Shown one piece after another: positions 47,240 through 57,851 of a DNA stretch of 64,000 nt (positions within the stretch are counted from its first letter, which is position 1; every line of letters starts with the position of its first letter). Below the pieces are notes generated by a model, which did no database searches, had not been told where the DNA came from, and was given only the letters and a program-made list of their open reading frames with translations. The translations under genes and the position numbers were made by a program. Source of the stretch: Pristionchus mayeri (taxonomy: Eukaryota; Nematoda; Chromadorea; Rhabditida; Neodiplogasteridae); NCBI GenBank assembly GCA_036245805.1, contig BTRK01000003.1:42425215-42489214 (forward strand). The letters are read 5' to 3'.

Positions 47240-50200
47240 ATGAACGTGCCGGTGACCCTCCGAGAGCGACGACCCGATGGACAGGTGAATTAAAGAAATT
47301 CATTGAGAATAAAGGAAAGTCGAGTGCCCAACGTCGAGGTTTCGTCGTCATACAAGATCTTTGATGTTTTGAGCATTGGAAGGACTCAAAAGTGGACTGA
47401 TTTTCGAATTGGTATGTGTAGCGACTCACACGTCACTACCTTTTTTATCGTCACTTCATTCCATTCCCATCAATCAAAGTGCACTCACTGCAACTCCATT
47501 ATCATATCCAGTCTCAGTCTCGTCTCTGAGTGCAGCCCAATTCAATTAGCATGTTAATCCAATTCCGTTATCTCTCACCCTCTCTCCCCTCTCTCTCCAT
47601 TTACATGGGTTAGGACACGTCGGCTAGACTGCCTATATAAACCCCTCCTCTCCCTCTCACCTCAGAATTACACTGAACCTCTCCTCGTGCGCCTCACGAG
47701 TCACTCAGTCTGACCCACACTTGGATCTCATCCGGTCTTGGACCGTCACGTCCACCCCCCCATCCGATCCTCACTAGGATCTCACTCCAGCCAAGGACCA
47801 CAGTCCTCCCCCATTCGATCCACACTTGGATCTCAGTCATCCTCACTGATCCTCACCTTGGATCTCACCCAGTCTCCCATCCTACCGTACCCCTCTCCCT
47901 TCTTCCCTTCTCCCTGTCTTACTGTAGTAATAAATTATTGATTTATCTACGGTCCCATTCACAGTGCATCAGTCTACAGTATCCTGGGCACAGACACACC
48001 TGGGGTCACAGTCAGTCTTCTCCCACCAAGCGTCCTAAGCTTGTCCCTGCTCGAATCGGTTGCTGTATCTACAGTACTCCGGACTGAGTATCGTGGGCTC
48101 GCTAGTTCGCATATGGTGCATATCGGTCACTACCGTACCCAGTTCATCACCAGAGTCCCGCGTGGCAGGAACCAATCACTGATCACACTCAATCATGTCT
48201 GAAAGTCACTTTGCATCCGCTTACACACGTATTCAGACCATCCATGCAAAGATCAAATCGATCAAAGCAGACATCCAGTCAATCGTCAAGACATGCATTT
48301 CCATCACTTCACTCACTGAGTACGAGAGCATGAGAGTCGCACTCAAAAATGCAATCAATGATCTCGAACTCACAATCGGTGCCTACACGGATGCTATCAA
48401 CAAGCTCCGTCGTAGAGTCAACAGCATGCTCTCGGACACTCCTGAGAAAGTCGAGGCCAAGCAGGCAGAGGAAACACTGTTCAACCAGACGAGGGAGAAT
48501 GATGATGATGGACTCGATTATGATGAGACATCACTCAAGGATTCTTTCTTCCCTTTGATGAGATCACTTGTAGACAGAACCCTGTCAGAATCACTTGCTC
48601 ACATCCATGCTATGACAGAGCTCACTGCCAAGAAAGAGACCATTCAACAGTCTCTCACTCAGCCCACTGGCACCTCACCAACCTCTCATGGCTCAAACAA
48701 TTCCATCAATCACAACAACGATCATCCCACACAGTCCATCAGATACGAGTCCAATCTCGCTCCTCTTCCGACCATCTCACTCATTCCATTCAACGGCGAG
48801 TCAACTGACTGGGAATCATTCCACAGTCAGTACACAAGCATCATCGACTCGAGGACTCACCTGTCCAAAGTTGAGAAGCTCGTCTACCTCCGCAATGCAC
48901 TCACAGGACCCGCACTCAAAACAGTTGAGGGGATCCCGATCGGAGGCGAGTATCTCGATGACACCATCACCCGGTTGAAAGAAAACTATGGTCGAAGCAA
49001 GAGATCAAATACCACCCTGATTAATCAGTTGCATTCCATCAAACCCAAGTCACACTCCCTCGAAGACCAACTGGAATGCACTCAGCAGTTCATCAACAAA
49101 GTCATTCAAATCTCGGACAAGTCAGTTGTCGATAATTTTATCGCAATTCACCAAATTGCTGGTACTATCCATTCGACCCACATCAAAAGGATGTACACTC
49201 TCGAGCCATACACAATGATGGAAGCACTGAAGTCCATAGAATCAGACATCCGAGAACAAATCGAGATCAGAAATCTCGAGTCCACTTTCTGTTCCTTCAG
49301 TCACAATCACATCCACTCTCACCAGAGTCGACTGGAATCATTCACTGAGGACACTATGACCAACCCCACTCTCACTAATCAGTCGCCCATCATCAGTCAC
49401 AGCAACGGTCTGTCGTGCGTGTACTGTGGCAAACACAGCTATTCAGACTGCCCGACAATCACTTCTATCTCAGACAGGAAGTCAATCCTCAGAGAGAAGA
49501 AGCTCTGCTTCAAGTGTCTCTCACCGCATCACACATTCAATCAATGCGATCGAAAGTGCAAGCATTGCACGAAACCGCATCACAGCTCACTTTGTCATTC
49601 CGATTCCATCACACCGAATCAGACAGTCATCAATGCATCAGTCGTCTCCGGCGAACCAATCAATGGTGTCGCGAGACTCTACACATCCAGTGCACTACTC
49701 CAGAACCCATTGACAAACAAAACAGTCACCAGAAATGTCTTCCTCGACACTGGAGGAATGATATCTGTGATCTCACGCTCACTTGTTGAGGCACTCAATC
49801 TCAAACCTCACAGCACTCAGTCAATGTCCATCACTGGAATCGGAGGAGAATCGACGGGTGGCAACGTCCATGACGTAGTCACTGTGAATGTCGTAACCAC
49901 CAAGGGACTCCATTCAATCGAAGCACTCATTCTGGACTCACAAATCACTCGATCAATGCATCATCAAGCACTATCTGATGAGGACTACGCAGTGGTCAAA
50001 GCTCACTGTGGCGAAGTCCCTCAATTCAAGCAGAATTCTATAGTCACCCCAGATCTACTCATTTCCATCACGGATACCCAAGATCTACTCATGAATTCCA
50101 CAATGACTTCTCTCCCCAGCGGATACAGACTCACCCAGTCTATTCTTGGACCAATGATCACTGGAAAACCCACACTCCAGAGTCAATCTATTCCAACTCA

Positions 50201-53200
50201 TGTCATTGTTCCTTGTGCAGTCACCGACACTTCACTCGAGAAAAGTGATCACAGAAAATCAACTGCTCACTCTAAACCAGCACATTCACCCCCCGTCAAC
50301 AAAGAGGCTAGTTCTACTCTGAACAAGTCCGACACTATCAAGTATCAAACGCCCAAGTGCGTTCAACAACATGCAAACATGTCCAATCACATCTCTCTCA
50401 AAACCACTGATTCAATCACTCCCACTACCCATCCTCCACCGCATGCAGTTCAGTCAAGTCCGACCAATCACTCTCATGATTCACCTCACAATTCTACCGC
50501 CGATCTCAACACTCGTCCCAATCACACATCAATTACGACGATACCCAAATCAGTCACCTCTCGTTAGGCGGGAGGACATTTCCTTCTGTCAATGTGTCAC
50601 TGAATCTCCAACGCCTCTTCGTCGTCTACAATGTCTTCGGCAATCGACAGGATTCGTTTTTATTGTTATTATTGTGACCCCACCCCCTTTTAATTGTATC
50701 CCCTTAGTCGTCCGTCATCTTTTCTCCTACAACCTGCATCACTCATATCATTCACACCAAATCACATCAATTCCACACCTCCACTTCCATTTCTTCCCCA
50801 GGGCGGGAGTGTAGCGACTCACACGTCACTACCTTTTTTATCGTCACTTCATTCCATTCCCATCAATCAAAGTGCACTCACTGCAACTCCATTATCATAT
50901 CCAGTCTCAGTCTCGTCTCTGAGTGCAGCCCAATTCAATTAGCATGTTAATCCAATTCCGTTATCTCTCACCCTCTCTCCCCTCTCTCTCCATTTACATG
51001 GGTTAGGACACGTCGGCTAGACTGCCTATATAAACCCCTCCTCTCCCTCTCACCTCAGAATTACACTGAACCTCTCCTCGTGCGCCTCACGAGTCACTCA
51101 GTCTGATCCACACTTGGATCTCATCCGGTCTTGGACCGTCACGTCCACCCCCCATCCGATCCTCACTAGGATCTCACTCCAGCCAAGGACCACAGTCCTC
51201 CCCCATTCGATCCACACTTGGATCTCAGTCATCCTCACTGATCCTCACCTTGGATCTCACCCAGTCTCCCATCCTACCGTACCCCTCTCCCTTCTTCCCT
51301 TCTCCCTGTCTTACTGTAGTAATAAATTATTGATTTATCTACGGTCCCATTCACAGTGCATCAGTCTACAGTATCCTGGGCACAGACACACCTAGGGTCA
51401 CAGTCAGTCTTCTCCCACCAAGCGTCCTAAGCTTGTCCCTGCTCGAATCGGTTGCTGTATCTACAGTACTCCGGACTGAGTATCGTGGGCTCGCTAGTTC
51501 GCATAGTATGTTCTGGAGTAATCAGCTCGTCACTTGCAGGTGCGCAAGCGCACGTTGTCCGTGTCCGTCGACGAGAGTCACGACACGGTGGCGGACGTGC
51601 TGCAAAAGGTGAGCGTTTCAATGTGACCTTCAGGTCTCGCGTAATTGATCTCTTATGGAGAGGCAGAATTTCGAGCTCATCATGACGTAGTTTTGATGTT
51701 GTCCTGTACCTGATTGTGTTTGCTACTGATAAAGGGCGGGATAGAGAGAGTTGTGAGGTCGATATTCTACCAGCGTTACGTGAAATCGAAATGTTATTAG
51801 CATCCAGATGCTATATGAAAGCTATAAACATGCGATCGAGCAATCCGATCCATCTCATTCTTGTGTGCGATTTGAAACTAGGAATTGCTGATGTGGCCAT
51901 CCAAGGAAATTCATATAAAAATCGAATCTGTCACTTCCATGAATATCCGATGAAACAAGATCTTTCGCAGCTCTCCTCGCAGTGCGGCATTCCCGACAGC
52001 AGGCTGCAGATCGTGCTGGGCGGCTGCAGGCTGCAGGCCGAGACCTCCGTGCAGCAGCTGCAGCTGGGACCGTCAACGTGAGATTCCGACTCATCCCTTC
52101 CCTTCTTTACCCTTATTCACTAACCGTGCTAGCAACAGTATGAGCAAAGATACGCATCTTTGACTCGAGGAGAACGTGTGGGAGAGCGTGGCAAATGAAG
52201 AGTTCGATTGATGCAGTAATTGCCTAATCTTCACTTTCTCGATGGGAAAGAGGAGATAAAGATGATGAAAATTGCATTCTGAAATGTTTTAAATCTTGAA
52301 TCTTCCCAGTGCGCTGCTCGCGCTGGTGGCGGAGACGAGAGACGAGTCGATTCGGGCGCCAGCTGTGGACAGAGTGGAGCAGTCAGGCAGACGAGGGGTA
52401 TGGGCGTAGGGTGCAACCGCAATATCCGGCAAGACCAAAACGTGTTTTATCGACTGCATGGACTTCATTCCTTTCGTGGAATGTGACCGAATTTTCGCTC
52501 TCTTTCCATTGTCCAGGAGCTCGGAAGTGTCCACACTTCGGTTCAAAGTAAATGTTTCCTCTTGCAGTTCAGCTCATTCTTCGTGTACTGCAAGAGCTGC
52601 AAGGGTGTGAACGCAGCTAAGGTTCGTTGTTTTTGTTTTTAATTAATTCTAAATTTAATTAATTTTTATTTTTAATTTAACAAATTGAAGCTCCGTGTGC
52701 ACTGCTCCAAGTGCGACTCGACCTCGGTGCAAGTGCAGCGGGAGCCAGAGCGATGGTCGCATGTGCTCAGGAGGTTGGAATATTGATTTATTGATTGTGT
52801 TAGTGCTAGTGTGAAGTCAAGAAGTGTCGTGGAATGTGATAGAGAGCGTAATTTGCATCTTGCAATTCTCGACCATTTATCTTCTTTATGTTCCTCATCT
52901 CGTTCCATTCAGTTGAAAGAATTGAAAGAGCAATGTTCTAAAAAGTATTAAACGTCTGATAGTCAGTGAAAAAAACAAAAAAAACCCTGTAAAATAATTA
53001 TTCAGTCACCGCATTCGCGCGGAGTGCTACGAGTGCGCGGATGGAGAGGAGAAGGAGGGAGGAGGAGAGGAAAGAGAGGGAGCCGGAGATGGTGGAGCCG
53101 CGGTGTGGGCGCGGTTCGTGTTCAAGTGCGCGACGTGCAGTGAGGTCCGTGGTTCATTTACTAAAGCTCACTCACGTTTCCGGTGAAGGGTACACGATGC

Positions 53201-56200
53201 GAAACTATTTGCCGCTCATAATCTCATCACAATCTCCTCCTCATACAGTTCATTCAGCCATCAGCTGCGCTGCAGCACCTCCGACTGCCGTACAGAGCAG
53301 CGGCTGCTGCTGCAGCTGCAACCGTTGATGCTGCAGCGACAGTCTCCGGAAGCACAGCTGCAGCAGCTGCGTGCTGCATCTGTCTGTTGCCGCTGGAGAG
53401 TGGTGAGTAGATGTTTCGCAGATTAATAATATCTGATCGTTCCTACCTTGTGCATCGAAATTTTTATTTTAAGTTTGACGTTTGCCCGCATAAGTTCCGT
53501 ATTCCTTGCCCTATGAATAGTTCATTCCTCGGGTCAAATGAGCTGATTGTGAGAGAGGTGAGTTTTATCACGATAGTGCCGTCGCTGGGGGTGACGTGGT
53601 TACAATGTGCTCTCCAGATTAGTGTTGTGTTCGAGGGGAAATGTTCTAATCTCCTTCTCGCTATCTCGCCTTTCTAACCGTTGAAGTGCAATTTTCACGA
53701 AGAATTCAACCTTATTCTCCTTCCAGATTCCACTCCTCCTTCGCCCATCGTCGACCTTCGCTGCGGGCATCCGCTCTGTCTGCAGTGCTTCGCTGCTCTC
53801 GTCAAATCGGGTCTCAAGGTTAGTGCTGAGGATCTTATGTCACTAAGGATGGTAAGATTAGGGACTGAGGCACTACTAAGGCTTAGGTCTGAGAGAATAA
53901 TTACCTAAAACGTCTAAGGTCTCTTTACTAAGGGAATAAGCAAACAAGTTTCATGTTGTATTACAGTCCTCGCAATTCTCGCTGCATCCACTGTTCGGGT
54001 ACACGATCGGCTGTCCGTGGCCGAATTGTAAAGGTGATTATTTTGAAATTGCATTGATTCGGTTGGCAAAAACGTATTGTAGAACGATGGATAAACTTAA
54101 AAGTTAAGTTCACATTTAAGCGTTTTTTTTTCAGCGCTCGTGAAGGATCCTCATCACTTCGCGCTGGCGGGAAAGGAGAACTACTCTGTCAGTATTTGAT
54201 ATGGTTATGTAATTTTACTGAAATTTTAAAGCTCCTTCCGACCTCGCAAGAGTAGATCAATTGTTTAAATCTCATTTTGCACACTCTCTGACTGGTTAGA
54301 GAAAGCGAGAGAGCATGAAAACAGAAGAGAGTTAGACGATAACTCGCAGGAGTAAAAGTCACTAGATAATAAATAATTTGATGTTGTTGACACCCTCGGA
54401 CGCCGATATTTTCCGCTCCTCTCATTTTCAAGGCAAATGATATCCTGAGAAAGTGAACATGGATGGGATATGTGAGTGTGTACCATTTCCATGTCAGGAG
54501 TACAAGTCGCTGGCGGTGGAGGCCTTCATTGCTTCGGACGCCATCAAATGTCCCCACTGCACAATCGCCTTCATTTGGGAAGCACCCGGTTCGTGGAATA
54601 CTTGTGCTGAATTTGAAACCAAAATTCGCTTGGTGGTTAGTGGTATGCACTTGGGATGGAAAAACAGACTCGGCATGCCGGCTTTGCTGTTGAAAAATGC
54701 GGGATCGAAGCCGGCTTCAAGAAAGATAGTCGGACTGATTGATGTTATATTGTGTATCTCCCCTTACGATACGATCTATCTCCCATCTGCTCCCCGACCC
54801 TGGTTGGTAGTTGAGCTGTGTAGAGACACGAATAAACGTTGCACCTATTCCAGAACAGCCGGACCAGCCCCCTCGCCCTCCCCATCCCCGCCCACTCTAC
54901 GCAATAGCTCTCGCCGTTTCCCAAAGTCAATCGATATTTGAGTTGAGGGTCTGAAACGATGGGCGAGAATGTCAGGAGGTTTTGGCTCAATCACTGCGAT
55001 CTTGCTTTCAGAAGGCGTATCGTCGACCCCGGATGAGGAGGAGCCGAGGAGGCCGATCGCGTGCCCGCACTGCGCCAAGCAGTTCTGTGGCGTGTGTAGG
55101 AGGGTGAGTAGTGTCGGCAGATTTGAACTTCGTCCAGGCACAGATGAAACTCTTTTACAGCGCCTTGTTAGGCCACTAGGCCATTACCTTGCCTTTTCGT
55201 CTGTGCATCCAGTATTGCGGGAGAATCACACCCTAGAGTTCTTTCAATGGGAAGTGTGCAGCGCAAGTCATATCATCAGGGTTATTATGACGTGAGCGAT
55301 TTCCTGCTTCACTCTCTTTGAAGACTGGTGACTGAAGAAGAGATGGTAGGGAATAAAAGGGAAGGCAGACAAGTGCATGTGTAACTTAGTCAGAGGAGCG
55401 GAATTGGAGGCAGGGGGATTCGAACCACCGACCTTCTGATCATGATCCAGATGCTCTACCACTGAGCTATACCCCCTCATGCTCTTCTACCTCGACCTCG
55501 CGCTAGGATCTCAGGGCTACTCAGAGGCCATGCTCACTCTACACATGTATGCCATAGGTGGGCGGGGGTTGAAGCTGGAACTCGAAAACCGGGGGGTGTT
55601 TAGGGTCAAAAGGGGGGGGGGGGGTGATCGTAAATGATCGTTTTTGTGACAAAATTTTCCAAAAACCGGGGGTGTCCAATCCGAAAACCGGGAGTGTTTC
55701 ACATCTGGCTTCGATGGTGCCCACCTATGATGTATGGATGGCTGAAAGCTTGCGAGGGAGAGGTCAATGAGCAAGACACTTCACTGGCAAAATGTTTACG
55801 ATCTCTGCAGGAGCCGTGCACTTGCGAGGACGAGGAGGCGGCGAATCGCGTGCTGTTCGAGGCGACTACACGGTTTGTTTGATCGTATTTTTTTGTTACC
55901 GGTTGATCTACCTCGAAGAAGTTGGCCTGTAGAGGACTGATGGGCACTCACTTCTTCGGTTAATGGCAACCATACCCTCTCTCATTTCCCACCCCTTCCC
56001 ATCATTGAGGGGTTGAGTGGCCGAAAATCAAGCAGGAGCGCCAAACCTAGAAAAGAGATGAAGGAGAGGGTTGATGGTCATTAACCGACGATCTGCCCAT
56101 TGATGGAAGTTTATCACTTCATCCCATTCTTTGAGTAGAACGGATGAGGGTTATGGACATTTGTACGAATTGCTAGTGATTATGCGAATTTTACAGCGCG

Positions 56201-56338
56201 TGTCCGCGTTGCGAGGCGCGCACGGAGCGTACGGGCGGCTGCGCGCACATGCACTGTGCCGCGTGCGGCGCGGACTGGTGCTTCGTGTGCGTGGCGACGT
56301 GGACGGAGGAGTGCCAGTGGAACCACTGGTTCGCGTGA
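47240..56338 (+). CDS. pdr-1 (PRKN): Parkin RBR-type E3 ubiquitin ligase
   Basis: Parkin ubiquitinates mitochondrial proteins after activation by PINK1. I join 15 exons: 47240-47284, 51540-51608, 51971-52077, 52310-52397, 52568-52621, 52691-52773, 53006-53144, 53249-53402, 53727-53818, 53967-54033, 54135-54187, 54498-54588, 55012-55103, 55811-55872, 56197-56338. Phases agree; 445 residues, against 465 in human. Order: ubiquitin-like domain 1-85; RING0 from about 104 (CKSC...CSKC...CYEC...CATC); an Ala-rich stretch near 215-235; RING1 (CCIC...CGHPLCLQC) near 240-300; IBR near 310-378 (CPHC...CPHCAKQFCGVC); RING2 (CPRC...GGC) with catalytic Cys near 414; C-terminus HWFA, close to the human HWFDV end. 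The Ser65 region reads LGPST, so the phosphoacceptor position is Ser or Thr. Intron 1 was enlarged by an LTR element. Confidence 0.95.
47417..48113 (+). repeat. 5' LTR of BEL/Pao element
   Basis: Begins TGTAGCG and ends TTCGCATA. It contains a TATA box (TATATAA, 47634-47640), a poly(A) signal (AATAAA, 47929-47934) and several spaced copies of GGATCTCA between 47720 and 47870. The order U3-R-U5 is therefore normal. Confidence 0.95.
48195..50567 (+). CDS. Gag-protease protein of the BEL/Pao element
   Basis: A 790-residue frame starting just after the 5' LTR. Coiled, polar N-terminus; a DUF1759-like Pao Gag region around residues 195-350 (FNGESTDWESF, KLVYLRNALTGPA); three Cys/His knuckles near 407-470 (CVYC, CFKC, CKHC); then a DUF1758-like aspartic protease with the active-site motif FLDTGG near 516-521. 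The last 170 residues are a Ser/Thr/His-rich tail with no polymerase motif, ending in TAG 242 bases before the 3' LTR. Usual Pao elements continue into a polyprotein of more than 1,500 residues, so most of pol is deleted. Belongs to the mobile element, not to parkin. Confidence 0.9.
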   Translation: MSESHFASAYTRIQTIHAKIKSIKADIQSIVKTCISITSLTEYESMRVALKNAINDLELTIGAYTDAINKLRRRVNSMLSDTPEKVEAKQAEETLFNQTRENDDDGLDYDETSLKDSFFPLMRSLVDRTLSESLAHIHAMTELTAKKETIQQSLTQPTGTSPTSHGSNNSINHNNDHPTQSIRYESNLAPLPTISLIPFNGESTDWESFHSQYTSIIDSRTHLSKVEKLVYLRNALTGPALKTVEGIPIGGEYLDDTITRLKENYGRSKRSNTTLINQLHSIKPKSHSLEDQLECTQQFINKVIQISDKSVVDNFIAIHQIAGTIHSTHIKRMYTLEPYTMMEALKSIESDIREQIEIRNLESTFCSFSHNHIHSHQSRLESFTEDTMTNPTLTNQSPIISHSNGLSCVYCGKHSYSDCPTITSISDRKSILREKKLCFKCLSPHHTFNQCDRKCKHCTKPHHSSLCHSDSITPNQTVINASVVSGEPINGVARLYTSSALLQNPLTNKTVTRNVFLDTGGMISVISRSLVEALNLKPHSTQSMSITGIGGESTGGNVHDVVTVNVVTTKGLHSIEALILDSQITRSMHHQALSDEDYAVVKAHCGEVPQFKQNSIVTPDLLISITDTQDLLMNSTMTSLPSGYRLTQSILGPMITGKPTLQSQSIPTHVIVPCAVTDTSLEKSDHRKSTAHSKPAHSPPVNKEASSTLNKSDTIKYQTPKCVQQHANMSNHISLKTTDSITPTTHPPPHAVQSSPTNHSHDSPHNSTADLNTRPNHTSITTIPKSVTSR
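50810..51505 (+). repeat. 3' LTR of BEL/Pao element
   Basis: Almost identical to the LTR at 47417-48113 and preceded by the polypurine tract GGGCGGGAG. It is followed directly by the GTATG target duplication. The two copies being nearly the same implies recent insertion. Confidence 0.95.
55406..55476 (-). tRNA. tRNA with CAU anticodon (Met by anticodon, Cys-like body)
   Basis: A 71-base cloverleaf inside the parkin intron 55104-55810, antisense to it. Acceptor GGGGGTA pairs with TGCCTCC using two wobbles; D stem GCTC/GAGC; anticodon stem TCTGG/TCAGA with loop ATCATGA, so anticodon CAT; T stem GGTGG/CCCCC with loop TTCGAAT. A-box and B-box (GGTTCGAAT) are intact. The first 26 bases match the eukaryotic tRNA-Cys pattern as I remember it. 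No T4 run occurs within about 45 bases downstream, so termination, and activity, are uncertain. Confidence 0.8.
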
Positions 56339-57851
56339 GGAGAGGAAGAGGAGTAGAGAGGGAGAGGGAGAAAGAAGATGGAAGAGGAGGAGAGAGAGGG
56401 AGAAAGAGAGAGGAAGAGGGAGGGAGAGGAAGTTGATCACAATTTGATTGTTTAGCTATGCTACAGACCATTAGGGCAGCTCATGTTCGAATTCTTTCGT
56501 TCACCGAGAGAAATCTCTGGTAATTCGTTCATCATTGTACTACGGTATAGATCTAAAAGCATCAGCTCATTTTCGAAATCTTTCGTTCACCACCACTCTT
56601 GTATCAGAAGTTGTCAGGGATTGCGTATTCCAATTGTACAACGCGAGAAGAACTGATTATTGATATTTTTTGTTCGAGTAATACTTATTTTTGCTGTCAC
56701 CGATTCATGATTGTCCGTATCAGAGTCTGGCACTAGTGTCTATTTGTAGAAAAATTCGTCCATAATTTTTTTCTATCCATACCGTACCCTCGCGTCTACC
56801 TCGTTTGATTCCCTAGGAATGCAATAAGAAACTCAGTTAATGTTCATTAGTCGAAGATTATACAACGATTCCTCAGTATCGAGAAACTATGTACATTCAT
56901 AACGATATCGATAAAACACTTTGTTCAGTGTTCTAGTGCATGAAGATGGAAAGCCGTTAGCTGATCGTCGGTCGGTGATACTATCGATTATCTTGTAATG
57001 CGAAAGTCGGAATGATAAATCGATAAAGTGATTGACCCATTCTTCCCTTCTCCTGACCCACCCACCACCTCCACTTCCCCTCCGATTCCCTCCCTCCTCT
57101 CGCCTCGCCTCCGCTACCCCTACCCCCTCCCTCCAATGCTAATATGTGCACGACTGAAATGAAGGAGGGCGGCGAAGAGAATGCGTTTGGCGAGATTTTT
57201 TCAATAAAGCGCTGCCTCCTCTTGCAATCTTTTCTGTTAGAATCAACGAGAGCATGAGAAACGAAGAGAGTTCTCCTTTCATGCTCCCTCCGAGGAAACG
57301 GAGTCACAATGTCTGCTATCTCTCTGGATGCTCTTCTAATTGTTTGTATCTTCTAATTGGCCATTCGGGCGTTGCGGGGCTTGTGATCTACTCGGGTTCG
57401 AGAGAGAGAGAGAGAGAGAGTAGGAGGCGCATTTTTGCCAACTCTATTTGATGTGATCATCGTAACCCTCTCCATCGCTTTTCGGATCCCGCAAGGATCG
57501 TTTACCCATCTCAATCTTCTAAGGGGGGGGGGGGGCGCTGCACTTACTTACTGTAAGAACATAATGCGTAGCAAGTTGAATTTCAAGTGGTTGCGTGACA
57601 AACTATGAACGAAATCGCGGAGTAGAAAATTAGAATTGCCCCCTCTGTTGTTTTTGTCTTCGAGGTGTATGCAAAATGAGCGAGAGAGAAATAGAGAGAG
57701 AGGTCAGAATGCAATTTGGATAATGACCACATTTGCGTGTCTCTCCATTCAATTCGTCTGAACGATCGATCTCTCCTCTCCTCCTCTCCAATCACTCGCA
57801 CTTTTTCATTTCACCGAGAGCGGTTCTCCTCTCTTGCTCCGTCTTCCAACC
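56339..57851. other. Intergenic region between parkin and RMD-1
   Basis: Begins with a purine tract (56338-56430) in the parkin 3' UTR, and contains a GA microsatellite (about 57400-57420) and a G13 run (about 57524). No gene recognised. Confidence 0.6.

Larger units (their letters stand above)
47417..51505 (+). mobile_element. Non-autonomous BEL/Pao LTR retrotransposon
   Basis: The element lies in parkin intron 1. Two LTRs (47417-48113 and 50810-51505) are 697 and 696 bp and differ by what I count as two substitutions and one C in a C-run. A 5-bp direct repeat, GTATG, flanks it at 47412-47416 and 51506-51510, which fits BEL/Pao target duplication size. A possible primer-binding site starts TGG at 48114. 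A purine tract GGGCGGGAG ends at the 3' LTR. The only long frame is Gag plus protease; there is no room for reverse transcriptase, RNase H or integrase. It must rely on enzymes from elsewhere. Confidence 0.93.

Noticed and set aside
55268..55480. 70-residue minus frame with YSSVVEH...GGSNPP
   Set aside because: This is the known translation shadow of a tRNA; the tRNA at 55406-55476 explains it.
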